Below are positions 47,862-52,939 of a stretch of DNA of 64,000 nucleotides, piece by piece. Within the stretch, counting starts at the first letter, position 1. Each line of letters opens with the position of its first letter. Source of the stretch: Lingula anatina (lineage: Eukaryota > Brachiopoda > Lingulata > Lingulida > Lingulidae); the NCBI RefSeq assembly GCF_001039355.2, contig NW_019775401.1, positions 186,001 through 250,000 on the forward strand, in the 5' to 3' direction. Made by a program: the position numbers and the translations under genes. The notes beneath the pieces are model-generated. The model was not told the DNA's origin, did no database searches, and saw nothing but the letters and a program-made list of their open reading frames with translations.

Positions 47862-48583
47862 TATATATATTTGTGTTATATATATATATATATGTTTTTT
47901 TATTTTTTTGGTGACTAGATAATTGTGATATTATTTTCATTGCTGTGGGTAATTTCTTATTTGACAGAGTAAGATTTGAGTAATCCATTGTGTGTAAATG
48001 CACTACTGGTTACTTGGTGTGTTTTCAGTGTTCAAAGTCCTGTGGCACAGGAGAGCAGATTCGGCATGTAAAGTGTATAAACACATCATCAGATGAGCCA
48101 GTAGATGGGTGTGACTCCAGCATAAAACCTGTAGATAAGCAACAGTGCAATACCGATGGTTGCAGTGATGAAAATGCAGGTAAGTATTTAATAAGTAATG
48201 TAAGTTTGTAATGACTTTTTTTTTATCCCTAGTCACTCAGCCTTGGTGGCAGTAAGTTGAGTCTAAGTGCTACTCCCAGATGCCAGTAATGTAGTCAGTG
48301 TGACCGGCCAAGTCTGGAAACCCCTGTTTCCTCCATGTCCTCATTCAGTGATTTCATTAAAATTGATTGAAATTGGTTTTAGCACTTCCATGTAAGTCAT
48401 GAAATTGCATTTTGCTTCAACAATTCTGTATTTTTTGTAGCCTTTGAAGAAGGGGACTGCAGAATAGACAAGATGAGGTCAACAACATGTGAAGTTCTGA
48501 AGGGCAAAGGTTTGTGTGATCAGCGCTTTGTTGCCAGACACTGCTGTGTGACTTGTAAGGATGACAAAACGGATGACACATGA
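16694..48583 (+). CDS. ADAMTS16/18-like secreted metalloprotease, 5'-partial, 23 exons
   Basis: A zinc endopeptidase of the ADAMTS family, secreted and expected to act in the extracellular matrix. Joining 23 exons gives 1235 residues with every intron phase compatible. Order by fragment residue: prodomain 1-91 ending in RRQKR (furin site 87-91); reprolysin catalytic domain about 98-305 with HELGHNFGMKHD at 243-254 and a Met-turn Met at 271; disintegrin-like about 309-395; TSR1 408-457; Cys-rich 458-575; spacer about 580-680; TSR2-4 about 686-857; polar linker about 858-1022; TSR5-7 about 1023-1187; PLAC 1190-1235. Architecture and local wording ([24 protein letters not shown]) resemble vertebrate ADAMTS16/18, which have six TSRs and no such linker. 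The signal peptide and early prodomain are absent from the window. The span includes a redundant haplotype copy (40837-45304) and an N gap, so it is not one clean gene. A phylogeny would be needed to fix orthology. Confidence 0.92.
16881..25223 (+). other. ADAMTS intron (8.3 kb)
   Basis: GTGGGT donor to TTTTAAG acceptor. It holds no recognisable exon, but contains a 525-bp inverted-repeat transposon at 23905-24429 and a single N at 24231. The 1.4 kb before the transposon is richer in CpG than its surroundings and may be older repeat debris. Confidence 0.85.
23905..24429. mobile_element. 525-bp non-autonomous DNA transposon, 100-bp TIRs, 6-bp TSD
   Basis: Positions 23905-24004 and 24330-24429 are inverted copies with three mismatches in 100 bp, beginning CAGGCCTACCCAACTACC. 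Similarity continues weakly another 50-60 bp inward. The element is flanked by TGGGTT on both sides (23899-23904 and 24430-24435), a convincing 6-bp target-site duplication. There is no transposase frame. The CAG terminus recalls hAT elements, but those usually make 8-bp duplications, so I leave the superfamily open. One N lies inside, at 24231. Confidence 0.88.
25224..25420 (+). CDS. ADAMTS exon 2: furin site and start of catalytic domain
   Basis: Enters phase 1, leaves phase 0, donor GTAAGT at 25421. It encodes a highly charged prodomain tail, the proprotein convertase site HKRRQKR followed by [17 protein letters not shown], then YVLTIMNM. Cleavage is expected after RRQKR. The acceptor region is AAGAAGAAG, so two or three tandem NAG acceptors are possible; each shift removes one Glu codon. 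Confidence 0.92.
25421..30556 (+). other. ADAMTS intron (5.1 kb)
   Basis: No exon recognised. It contains a probable assembly join at 26681-26750, a local direct repeat at 29457-29530 interrupted by poly-C/poly-T, and a poly-A run near 30330-30350. Confidence 0.85.
26681..26750. other. Foreign-looking 70-bp segment between 21-bp direct repeats (probable assembly join)
   Basis: The segment starts with an N and is more GC-rich than its surroundings. The 21 bp immediately before it (26660-26680) are repeated exactly at 26751-26771. After the N it begins TATACGAAG, which matches nine bases of a loxP arm, and it carries an XhoI site (CTCGAG). This pattern fits overlapping contig ends or a retained library linker better than natural DNA, but the linker match is short. 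Confidence 0.55.
30557..30640 (+). CDS. ADAMTS exon 3: catalytic domain
   Basis: 84 bp, phase 0 at both ends, acceptor TTCCAG, donor GTAAGG. Encodes [16 protein letters not shown] and [12 protein letters not shown], the helix and strand that follow YVLTIMNM in reprolysins. Confidence 0.93.
31079..31203 (+). CDS. ADAMTS exon 4: catalytic domain
   Basis: Enters phase 0, leaves phase 2; acceptor CTTACAG, donor GTAAGA. Encodes [20 protein letters not shown] through [10 protein letters not shown]. The LxxFCxWQ and HDxAxLLTR motifs are ADAMTS hallmarks. Confidence 0.95.
31555..31704 (+). CDS. ADAMTS exon 5: catalytic domain with zinc-binding helix
   Basis: Phase 2 at both ends; acceptor TTTTAG, donor GTAAGT. 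Encodes [19 protein letters not shown], then [20 protein letters not shown]. The HExxH zinc-binding and catalytic Glu motif is intact; its third histidine and Asp are in the next exon. Confidence 0.96.
31705..33672 (+). other. ADAMTS intron (2.0 kb)
   Basis: Splits the zinc-binding motif between HELGH and FGMKHD. No other feature seen; the open frames here do not resemble proteins. Confidence 0.85.
33673..33819 (+). CDS. ADAMTS exon 6: end of zinc motif and Met-turn
   Basis: Phase 2 at both ends; acceptor TTCCAG, donor GTGAGT. Completes HELGHNFGMKHD and encodes HVMAPQLT (Met-turn) and [13 protein letters not shown], matching the end of the ADAMTS catalytic domain. Confidence 0.95.
34072..34216 (+). 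CDS. ADAMTS exon 7: disintegrin-like domain, first part
   Basis: Enters phase 2, leaves phase 0; acceptor TTTCAG, donor GTAATC. Encodes [10 protein letters not shown], then [24 protein letters not shown], the diagnostic PGxxYDAxxQCxxxFG start of the ADAMTS disintegrin-like module. Confidence 0.95.
34466..34769. mobile_element. 304-bp MITE with TTAA target-site duplication
   Basis: TTAA flanks both ends (34462-34465 and 34770-34773). The first about 93 bp are an imperfect inverted copy of the last about 93 bp, sharing for example ATCCCACTTAAAAGC and ATGCTGCATAA. It has no coding capacity. TTAA duplication points to a piggyBac- or Kolobok-type transposase. It sits in the intron between ADAMTS exons 7 and 8. 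Confidence 0.83.
34928..35053 (+). CDS. ADAMTS exon 8: disintegrin-like domain, second part
   Basis: 126 bp, phase 0 at both ends; poly-T tract then TTTTTAG acceptor, donor GTGCGT. Encodes [27 protein letters not shown], the conserved CxxLWC ... AAEGTxC core. Confidence 0.95.
35331..35476 (+). CDS. ADAMTS exon 9: end of disintegrin-like domain and TSR1
   Basis: Enters phase 0, leaves phase 2; acceptor TTTTAG, donor GTAAGT. Encodes [15 protein letters not shown], then [18 protein letters not shown]. WxxWxxW is a C-mannosylation motif and CSRSCG fits the POFUT2 O-fucosylation consensus CxxS/TCG. Confidence 0.96.
35477..36967 (+). other. ADAMTS intron (1.5 kb)
   Basis: No exon or repeat of note seen. 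A short inverted pair of GTGTCACAT words lies near 36281-36319. Confidence 0.8.
36968..37031 (+). CDS. ADAMTS exon 10: end of TSR1
   Basis: 64 bp, enters phase 2, leaves phase 0; donor GTGAGT. Encodes [21 protein letters not shown], the second half of TSR1 (GGxxCxGxxxxxxxCN). It is followed directly by a (CT)n microsatellite. Confidence 0.94.
37040..37080. repeat. (TC)n microsatellite at the haplotype breakpoint
   Basis: About 20 TC units. The duplicated segment that reappears at 40841 begins immediately after this repeat, which suggests the assembler broke a haplotype contig here. Confidence 0.95.
37522..37627 (+). CDS. ADAMTS exon 11 (copy 1): start of Cys-rich domain
   Basis: Enters phase 0, leaves phase 1; acceptor TTTTTTCAG, donor GTAAGG. 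Encodes [19 protein letters not shown] and YEWEPVPSP. The FxxxQCxxxN pattern opens the ADAMTS Cys-rich domain. Confidence 0.94.
37862..37989 (+). CDS. ADAMTS exon 12 (copy 1): Cys-rich domain
   Basis: Enters phase 1, leaves phase 0; acceptor AACTAG, donor GTAAGT. Encodes [15 protein letters not shown] and [26 protein letters not shown]...CxxGxC is diagnostic. Confidence 0.94.
38224..38344 (+). CDS. ADAMTS exon 13 (copy 1): end of Cys-rich domain
   Basis: Enters phase 0, leaves phase 1; acceptor TTTCTAG, donor GTAAGC. Encodes [20 protein letters not shown] and HGDGRACTT, the conserved GCD ... CGVCxGDxxxC end of the domain. Confidence 0.95.
38569..38810 (+). CDS. ADAMTS exon 14 (copy 1): spacer domain
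   Basis: 242 bp, enters phase 1, leaves phase 0; acceptor TTATCAG, donor GTAGGT. Encodes the Cys-free spacer: [45 protein letters not shown] and [12 protein letters not shown], as in ADAMTS16/18 and relatives. Confidence 0.95.
39211..39343 (+). CDS. ADAMTS exon 15 (copy 1): end of spacer, start of TSR2
   Basis: Enters phase 0, leaves phase 1; acceptor CTTTTAG, donor GTAACT. Encodes [17 protein letters not shown], then [22 protein letters not shown] fits the O-fucosylation motif. Confidence 0.93.
39541..39667 (+). CDS. ADAMTS exon 16 (copy 1): end of TSR2
   Basis: Enters phase 1, leaves phase 2; acceptor TTTTTAG, donor GTAATT. Encodes [15 protein letters not shown] through [10 protein letters not shown], the second half of a thrombospondin type 1 repeat. 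Confidence 0.93.
40095..40314 (+). CDS. ADAMTS exon 17 (copy 1): TSR3 and start of TSR4
   Basis: Enters phase 2, leaves phase 0; acceptor CATCAG, donor GTAGGT. Encodes [17 protein letters not shown] through [10 protein letters not shown] (a full TSR with CSVTCG), then [10 protein letters not shown]. The intron falls just before the first Cys of TSR4. Confidence 0.94.
40529..40624 (+). CDS. ADAMTS exon 18 (copy 1): core of TSR4
   Basis: 96 bp, phase 0 at both ends; acceptor AATCAG, donor GTAATG. Encodes [18 protein letters not shown] and ends RPKTQQ. Its CTRKCG lacks the Ser/Thr needed for O-fucosylation. Confidence 0.92.
40671..40688. repeat. Short (TA)n run, absent from copy 2
   Basis: About nine TA units after exon 18 in copy 1. 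The matching place in copy 2 (near 44385) has no run, one of the length differences between the two haplotype-like copies. Confidence 0.8.
40836..40836. other. Single-N contig join
   Basis: One N followed by CCCC, after which the sequence restarts at the equivalent of 37081. It marks the junction between copy 1 and copy 2. Confidence 0.9.
41278..41383 (+). CDS. ADAMTS exon 11, redundant copy 2
   Basis: Same splice sites and protein as 37522-37627, with three silent changes (Ser, Phe and Pro codons). Confidence 0.85.
41618..41745 (+). CDS. ADAMTS exon 12, redundant copy 2
   Basis: Same protein as 37862-37989, with three silent changes (two Pro codons and one Arg codon). Confidence 0.85.
41980..42100 (+). 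CDS. ADAMTS exon 13, redundant copy 2
   Basis: No difference seen from 38224-38344. Confidence 0.85.
42326..42567 (+). CDS. ADAMTS exon 14, redundant copy 2
   Basis: Same protein as 38569-38810, with one silent change (Ala codon GCC to GCT). Confidence 0.85.
42958..43090 (+). CDS. ADAMTS exon 15, redundant copy 2
   Basis: No difference seen from 39211-39343. The intron that follows has a small deletion relative to copy 1. Confidence 0.85.
43268..43394 (+). CDS. ADAMTS exon 16, redundant copy 2
   Basis: Same protein as 39541-39667, with one silent change (Ala codon GCA to GCG). Confidence 0.85.
43834..44053 (+). CDS. ADAMTS exon 17, redundant copy 2
   Basis: No difference seen from 40095-40314. 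Confidence 0.85.
44242..44337 (+). CDS. ADAMTS exon 18, redundant copy 2
   Basis: No difference seen from 40529-40624. Confidence 0.85.
44542..45093 (+). CDS. ADAMTS exon 19 (first of two copies): TSR4 end, polar linker, TSR5 start
   Basis: 552 bp, phase 0 at both ends; acceptor TTTCAG, donor GTAAGT. Encodes [10 protein letters not shown] (end of TSR4), then about 165 residues rich in Ser, Thr, Asn and Asp with no Cys and a basic His cluster ([13 protein letters not shown]), then [10 protein letters not shown], the start of TSR5. The linker recalls the mucin-like insert of ADAMTS7/12 in position between TSRs, but the remaining domains look like ADAMTS16/18. It is inferred to be flexible and probably O-glycosylated. 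Appears identical to 46330-46881. Confidence 0.9.
45305..46298. other. Assembly gap of 994 N
   Basis: The gap is flanked by direct repeats of 794 bp that look identical (44511-45304 and 46299-47092). The simplest reading is two overlapping contigs that were not merged, so the gap is probably not real sequence. Confidence 0.97.
46330..46881 (+). CDS. ADAMTS exon 19 (second copy, likely the contiguous one)
   Basis: No difference seen from 44542-45093, with the same splice sites and protein. It is continuous with exons 20-23 downstream, so I take this copy as part of the gene and the earlier one as haplotype or overlap redundancy. Confidence 0.9.
47262..47432 (+). CDS. ADAMTS exon 20: TSR5 and start of TSR6
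   Basis: 171 bp, phase 0 at both ends; acceptor TTTACAG, donor GTGGGT. Encodes [19 protein letters not shown], ending VEACNDEPC, then [10 protein letters not shown]. The intron falls before the first Cys of TSR6. Confidence 0.94.
47560..47706 (+). CDS. ADAMTS exon 21: TSR6 and start of TSR7
   Basis: 147 bp, phase 0 at both ends; acceptor TTTTAG, donor GTAAGT. Encodes [18 protein letters not shown], ending QHCNQKSC, then [16 protein letters not shown] fits the O-fucosylation motif. Confidence 0.94.
47775..47893. repeat. (TA)n(TG)n compound microsatellite
   Basis: About 60 bases of TA, then TG, then more TA, in the intron between ADAMTS exons 21 and 22. It creates artefactual Tyr-Ile frames. 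Confidence 0.95.
48029..48179 (+). CDS. ADAMTS exon 22: TSR7
   Basis: Enters phase 0, leaves phase 1; acceptor TTTTCAG, donor GTAAGT. Encodes [18 protein letters not shown], ending QQCNTDGC. This is the last thrombospondin repeat. Confidence 0.94.
48441..48583 (+). CDS. ADAMTS exon 23: PLAC domain and stop codon
   Basis: Enters phase 1; acceptor TTTGTAG; TGA at 48581-48583. Encodes [33 protein letters not shown] and an acidic tail. Six cysteines spaced C...C...C...CC..C define the PLAC (protease and lacunin) module that ends many ADAMTS proteins, including ADAMTS16/18. Confidence 0.95.
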
Positions 48584-51500
48584 TGTCACAAGCAGGAGAG
48601 ACTTTTGCCATTGAGTATTTTCTCATGTTCTTGTTGAGATGACTTATAAAACAAACTCATCATCATTATCATCTTCTCCATTGTCATCATACTGTATCAA
48701 GTAGTCTGTCATGGGATCAGCTGGCCAAAACTGCTTGCATGATAGGACATCAGTGGGCACTGTCAGAGAGGTGGCTGGACACCTGGCATCTAGGCCTGCT
48801 ATTAGCTCTTCCACAAGTGCAAAAAGTGGCAGAGTTCAATAGCTGCAAGAGCCCAGGGAATGGGGTACATAGATCCATACGTGTTGTGCTGTTGAAATAT
48901 TTCAATGCTGTGATATTAATAGAAGTTTGGCAGCTTGTTTGCTGAAATAGCTGTAGACAAGATAAACATTCTGAAAGAGCAGCAATGGTGGATGGGAAAA
49001 GGCTGAGCCATAATATGTTGAGGTCAAATATGTATGATTTATCCATTTTGATTGACAAAAAATGACTGATATTTGTGCTAATTACGCAACTTACCATGTA
49101 AGCATCTCAATTTAATTTCTGATATCAGTTGCATAAGGACACCAAGAAAAGTATTGTTCAGATAACTTGTTTTTTTTTTGACAGATATTTTTCATTTGCA
49201 GTATAAAGATAAAAAGAATTATTCCATGGATCAATGTTCAGTATTCAATCAATCTTTTATCATGTATTAAATGTGTTGAAAGACAATTGAAATGAGACTG
49301 GTTGACAGGTTCATGTTTTTAGCTGTTGTGCACCAGATTTCAGCAAGGATAAGGATTATCCATCTGCTCAGATCAGAATTTGGTAAATTTTAATAAGAAT
49401 TTTTTATGAAGGAATATGAGTAAAAAAGTGTAACTTGTTAAGTAGTGAAGTATTTCTTGATCATGTGAAACCTGATATATTCTCTCATCAACATCAAAAT
49501 GTTTTGTTTTTTCATTTAGCCATTTTTCTATTAAAATCCTGAATTTATAATTGTCAAATCATGTCCTTCTTTGTGGATTTTGTGTGCCATATTAAACAGC
49601 ACTGCCAAGACAATTGGCCCGCATTTTATAAACAAGGTAATGCTATACTTTAGAATTACATTTATAGGAATTGTCAATTGAATTACAATTAGAGATTGGT
49701 CTAGATGCCATGCTTACACTATGGAAGCTGTCTGGATATTATCCTCATAGCTGGCAATATATTTTCACAAAAAATAAAAAGAAAAAAATGCAGAAAGCTT
49801 GCAACTTGAATTTAAGTCAATATAGTGGTAGTTTTATTCATGTACCAAGTATCTAAAATAAGCTAATGCTTGGAGGCCAGTCTGCATATCAAAAATTATC
49901 ATTTTTGCCTGAGTTTGTGAAAATGACATCAATTGCAATTAAAAATGCAAAATTATGTTAGTGATGTATTGTTTCACAAAAGACACATTTGTGCTGAATT
50001 ATAATTATTTATTTGTTTGTTAAGAAAATGCAAAAAAAACTGAGAAGTTTGAGATAGTTTGGTTTTCCCAAAGTGTTGAGTAAAAAGAGTCTGTTGGAGT
50101 AGACTGTAAACATCTGTGATAGGAAGAGTATTATGACAGTTACACAAAACTGCTTTGAGCTGAAAGCAAAATTCAATTCTCTACTAACTTTCTGTTAAGA
50201 GGATATGCCATGTCACTGATTCACTTTTTAGTCATTTTCTGGTGGTCAACACATATGATATGTGCTAATCTCTTGAAATTGAAATAATATCAAAGCTTGT
50301 GACATTTTATAAAGAGTAGGAGAAGACAGCAGCTGGGCTTCATATTTACATAGCAGTGCTCCAGCTCACAAGCAGGCTTCAGGCAGGCAGGGGGTATGCT
50401 AGATTTAAATGTATGGTCTGCTACACAGACAATCACATGTGTAAAGAGGTTCCTATGTGCCTTCTTCCAAATGTGTAATTAAGGGCCTTTTTTTATTTTA
50501 AACTGAAGGTGGATATATCATTCTGAGCCATACATTGATCAGTGAAAAACAATTTTAGCCATCAATGCCCACAAATTTGATACAGCAGCCTTCAGACTTT
50601 TTTGTGAGCATTGAGTTAATGTATACTCTTCCCTTCAGAATTTTAATGGAAAATCCCTGATATTTTAGTGCACAATGCCAAAGATTATTACTGCAACTCA
50701 TTCTGCTGCTGAAAGCATATTAACATTAAGGCTTGGAATTTTAGTTAAATTGTAGAATTCAGTTATGTGTTAGACTTCACAGAATAAGATTGTTTGGCAA
50801 GTGAAGTTCAACTCAGTAGATGTGTTAGCAGAAGTCTAGTTTTGTTACTGCATATCTTCAGTTATGCCAAATGTACAAACTTTGTATATAACATCTGTTA
50901 TATAACAGAACTTTTAGGATTCTGTGTAGTTAATGATATGCCCATTAAGCTTATATAGAAAATGTTCAACAATTTTCTGTTCAAACATTTAACTGCCAAA
51001 ATGCTATTTTAGCTTTGATTTTTAAAGGAATATTACATTTAATGGGCATTTTACATTACCATATCAAAACTTAGAATCTGATTAAACAATAGATTTATTT
51101 CTGAATGTTCAGAAGCTATATTATGTTATGTAAAACTTGTATTGTTATTGAGAATTATTAAATTACTTTTGTACAACAGTACGTAAGGTGCTTTTCACTT
51201 CCCCTTACCACAGTCCCTTTTGGTGTAATAAGCAGCTTATACATTTAAAAAAATTAAAATGATTTTCCCTGATTCAGCAAATTTTCAATGTTCCTTTTAA
51301 CACATCATCGATGTTACATTTCCAGAGATCAACTACTAATTGGGAGATCCCCACATTTATTTCTCTGGCTGAGAAGAGAAATTGAAATAATTTAAGATAC
51401 ATTTATTAGAGACTTTTAGAACAATTAAACTGATTTTAACTTCAACAAATTTTAAAATTAGTGTTAAATCTTTAATCAACTGAAAACATTCTTTAAAACT

Positions 51501-51850
51501 AGATTACAGTTCTTTTTAATGAGTAAGTATGATTTTTGAGATTCAAGTTTGTTATTTATAATATTGTTTTATCAAATTTTGACATAACTTGATTAAATAT
51601 TCGAATCACTATGAAATTTTGTTGTACACTCAAAATGCTGTTCAAGGTAGGGGGTTAATTTTGCCTGTACATTACTCAGAAACCTCACGGTTCAAATGTC
51701 ATTTTAAAAGCATATCCAAAAGGATCTACCCTTTTTATACTTTTCAAAAATTTTATATCTATATATTGAAGCGATGCAACTTATGTTACAATACATTTGG
51801 GTGTGCCCTTGTCTCAACAACCACATTCAATAAAGCTCTACTGCACTGCT
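48584..51850 (+). other. ADAMTS 3' UTR (about 3.3 kb, inferred)
   Basis: AT-rich DNA with no coding signal between the ADAMTS stop codon and a good poly(A) signal. An AATAAA also occurs near 49773 inside an A-rich tract, so shorter transcripts are possible. The 3' end is inferred, not shown. Confidence 0.6.
51829..51834 (+). terminator. Poly(A) signal AATAAA for the ADAMTS gene
   Basis: Canonical hexamer followed about 15-20 bases later by a plausible cleavage region and a GC/T-rich stretch. No opposing plus-strand gene follows. Confidence 0.6.
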
Positions 51851-51914
51851 GCTGTTAATTACTATTTTTCTCTCACAAACTGCTGCATAAATACAAGCAC
51901 TAACACAACGTTTC

Positions 51915-51933
51915 TTTATTCTTATAGTTTATT
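51915..51933 (-). terminator. Two minus-strand poly(A) signals for the convergent gene
   Basis: TTTATT at 51915-51920 and 51928-51933 reads AATAAA on the minus strand. These are the first canonical hexamers after the minus-strand stop at 52689, implying a 3' UTR of about 0.8 kb. Confidence 0.6.
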
Positions 51934-52688
51934 AAGAAAACAATGTACAAATTGGTCTATAGCATTGTGAATTATTCTGAAAACCTTGTGAAATACCAAA
52001 ATGTGAGACTGTTGATTTTTTATGTACTTTACAAAAGCATCAACAAACAATTGGAATGAAAAAAGATTGGTCTGTATATGACTACAAAAATGTGAACCAT
52101 TTATAAAAATTTCTCTCTTATGTTAAAAAATGCTAGAGTATGCATAAAAATATCTAACTCAGTAAAATTTTGATGGTTGTATATCTTATTTCCAAATTCG
52201 AGAATTCAAAAATATTGATAGCCACATATTGTGTCATATCATTAAATAAAATATTCATTAAAAATTCAGACACCTTATTCACCATTTCAAAATAAACTGG
52301 GAAATGTAATTTTAAGTTGTTTAAATGGTTCGGCTCTATATACTAACACAATATATTTGAAAGAAAATGTTCACATTCCTCCTACACAGTCACCAAAATG
52401 CACAGTCACAGAATTAAAAAAAAAACTTTTAGTTTTCAGGTTCAAGGAAATATCTGACATATTGATCATAATCATTATCTTATATATAATTATCTTAAAA
52501 TGACATATTGCACATTCATATCACAGCTGCTTTTAATAGTATTTCCATAAGCTTTTTTTTTTTTTGTAAAATGGGTGAGTAAGAGTAACTATAATTTTTT
52601 ACACAACGTTATGCTCTTACTATCAGAATTATTATCTGATATATTCCAGAATAATTCCAGTCACACTGTTTTGCTTCTGATTTGAAAA

Positions 52689-52939
52689 TCAATTTGTTCT
52701 TTGGGTCCCCCAGAACTGGTCAGAGTTGGATCCAACAGTGTGCTGCAGACCAGAGGTACAAACTGACTCTCCCTTTGCTTTCTTCAACTCCATTTTCTGC
52801 TCCAGATTCTCTGCCTTTCTTTTGATGCCTTGGCTTTTGTTGAACTTCTTGCCAGTTGGAGTGGCTTGTTTGCAGTTGGCTTTTCCCTTTGACTCTTGAA
52901 TGCAGTAACTGTGATCACAGGACGGGATGACAGTGTACT
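52689..52939 (-). CDS. Unassigned gene, coding exon 4 (last)
   Basis: Minus-strand acceptor ATTTCAG; enters phase 1; stop TGA at 52691-52689. Encodes EYTVIPSCDHSYCIQESKG, then a Lys-rich tail ending WGTQRTN. Confidence 0.85.
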
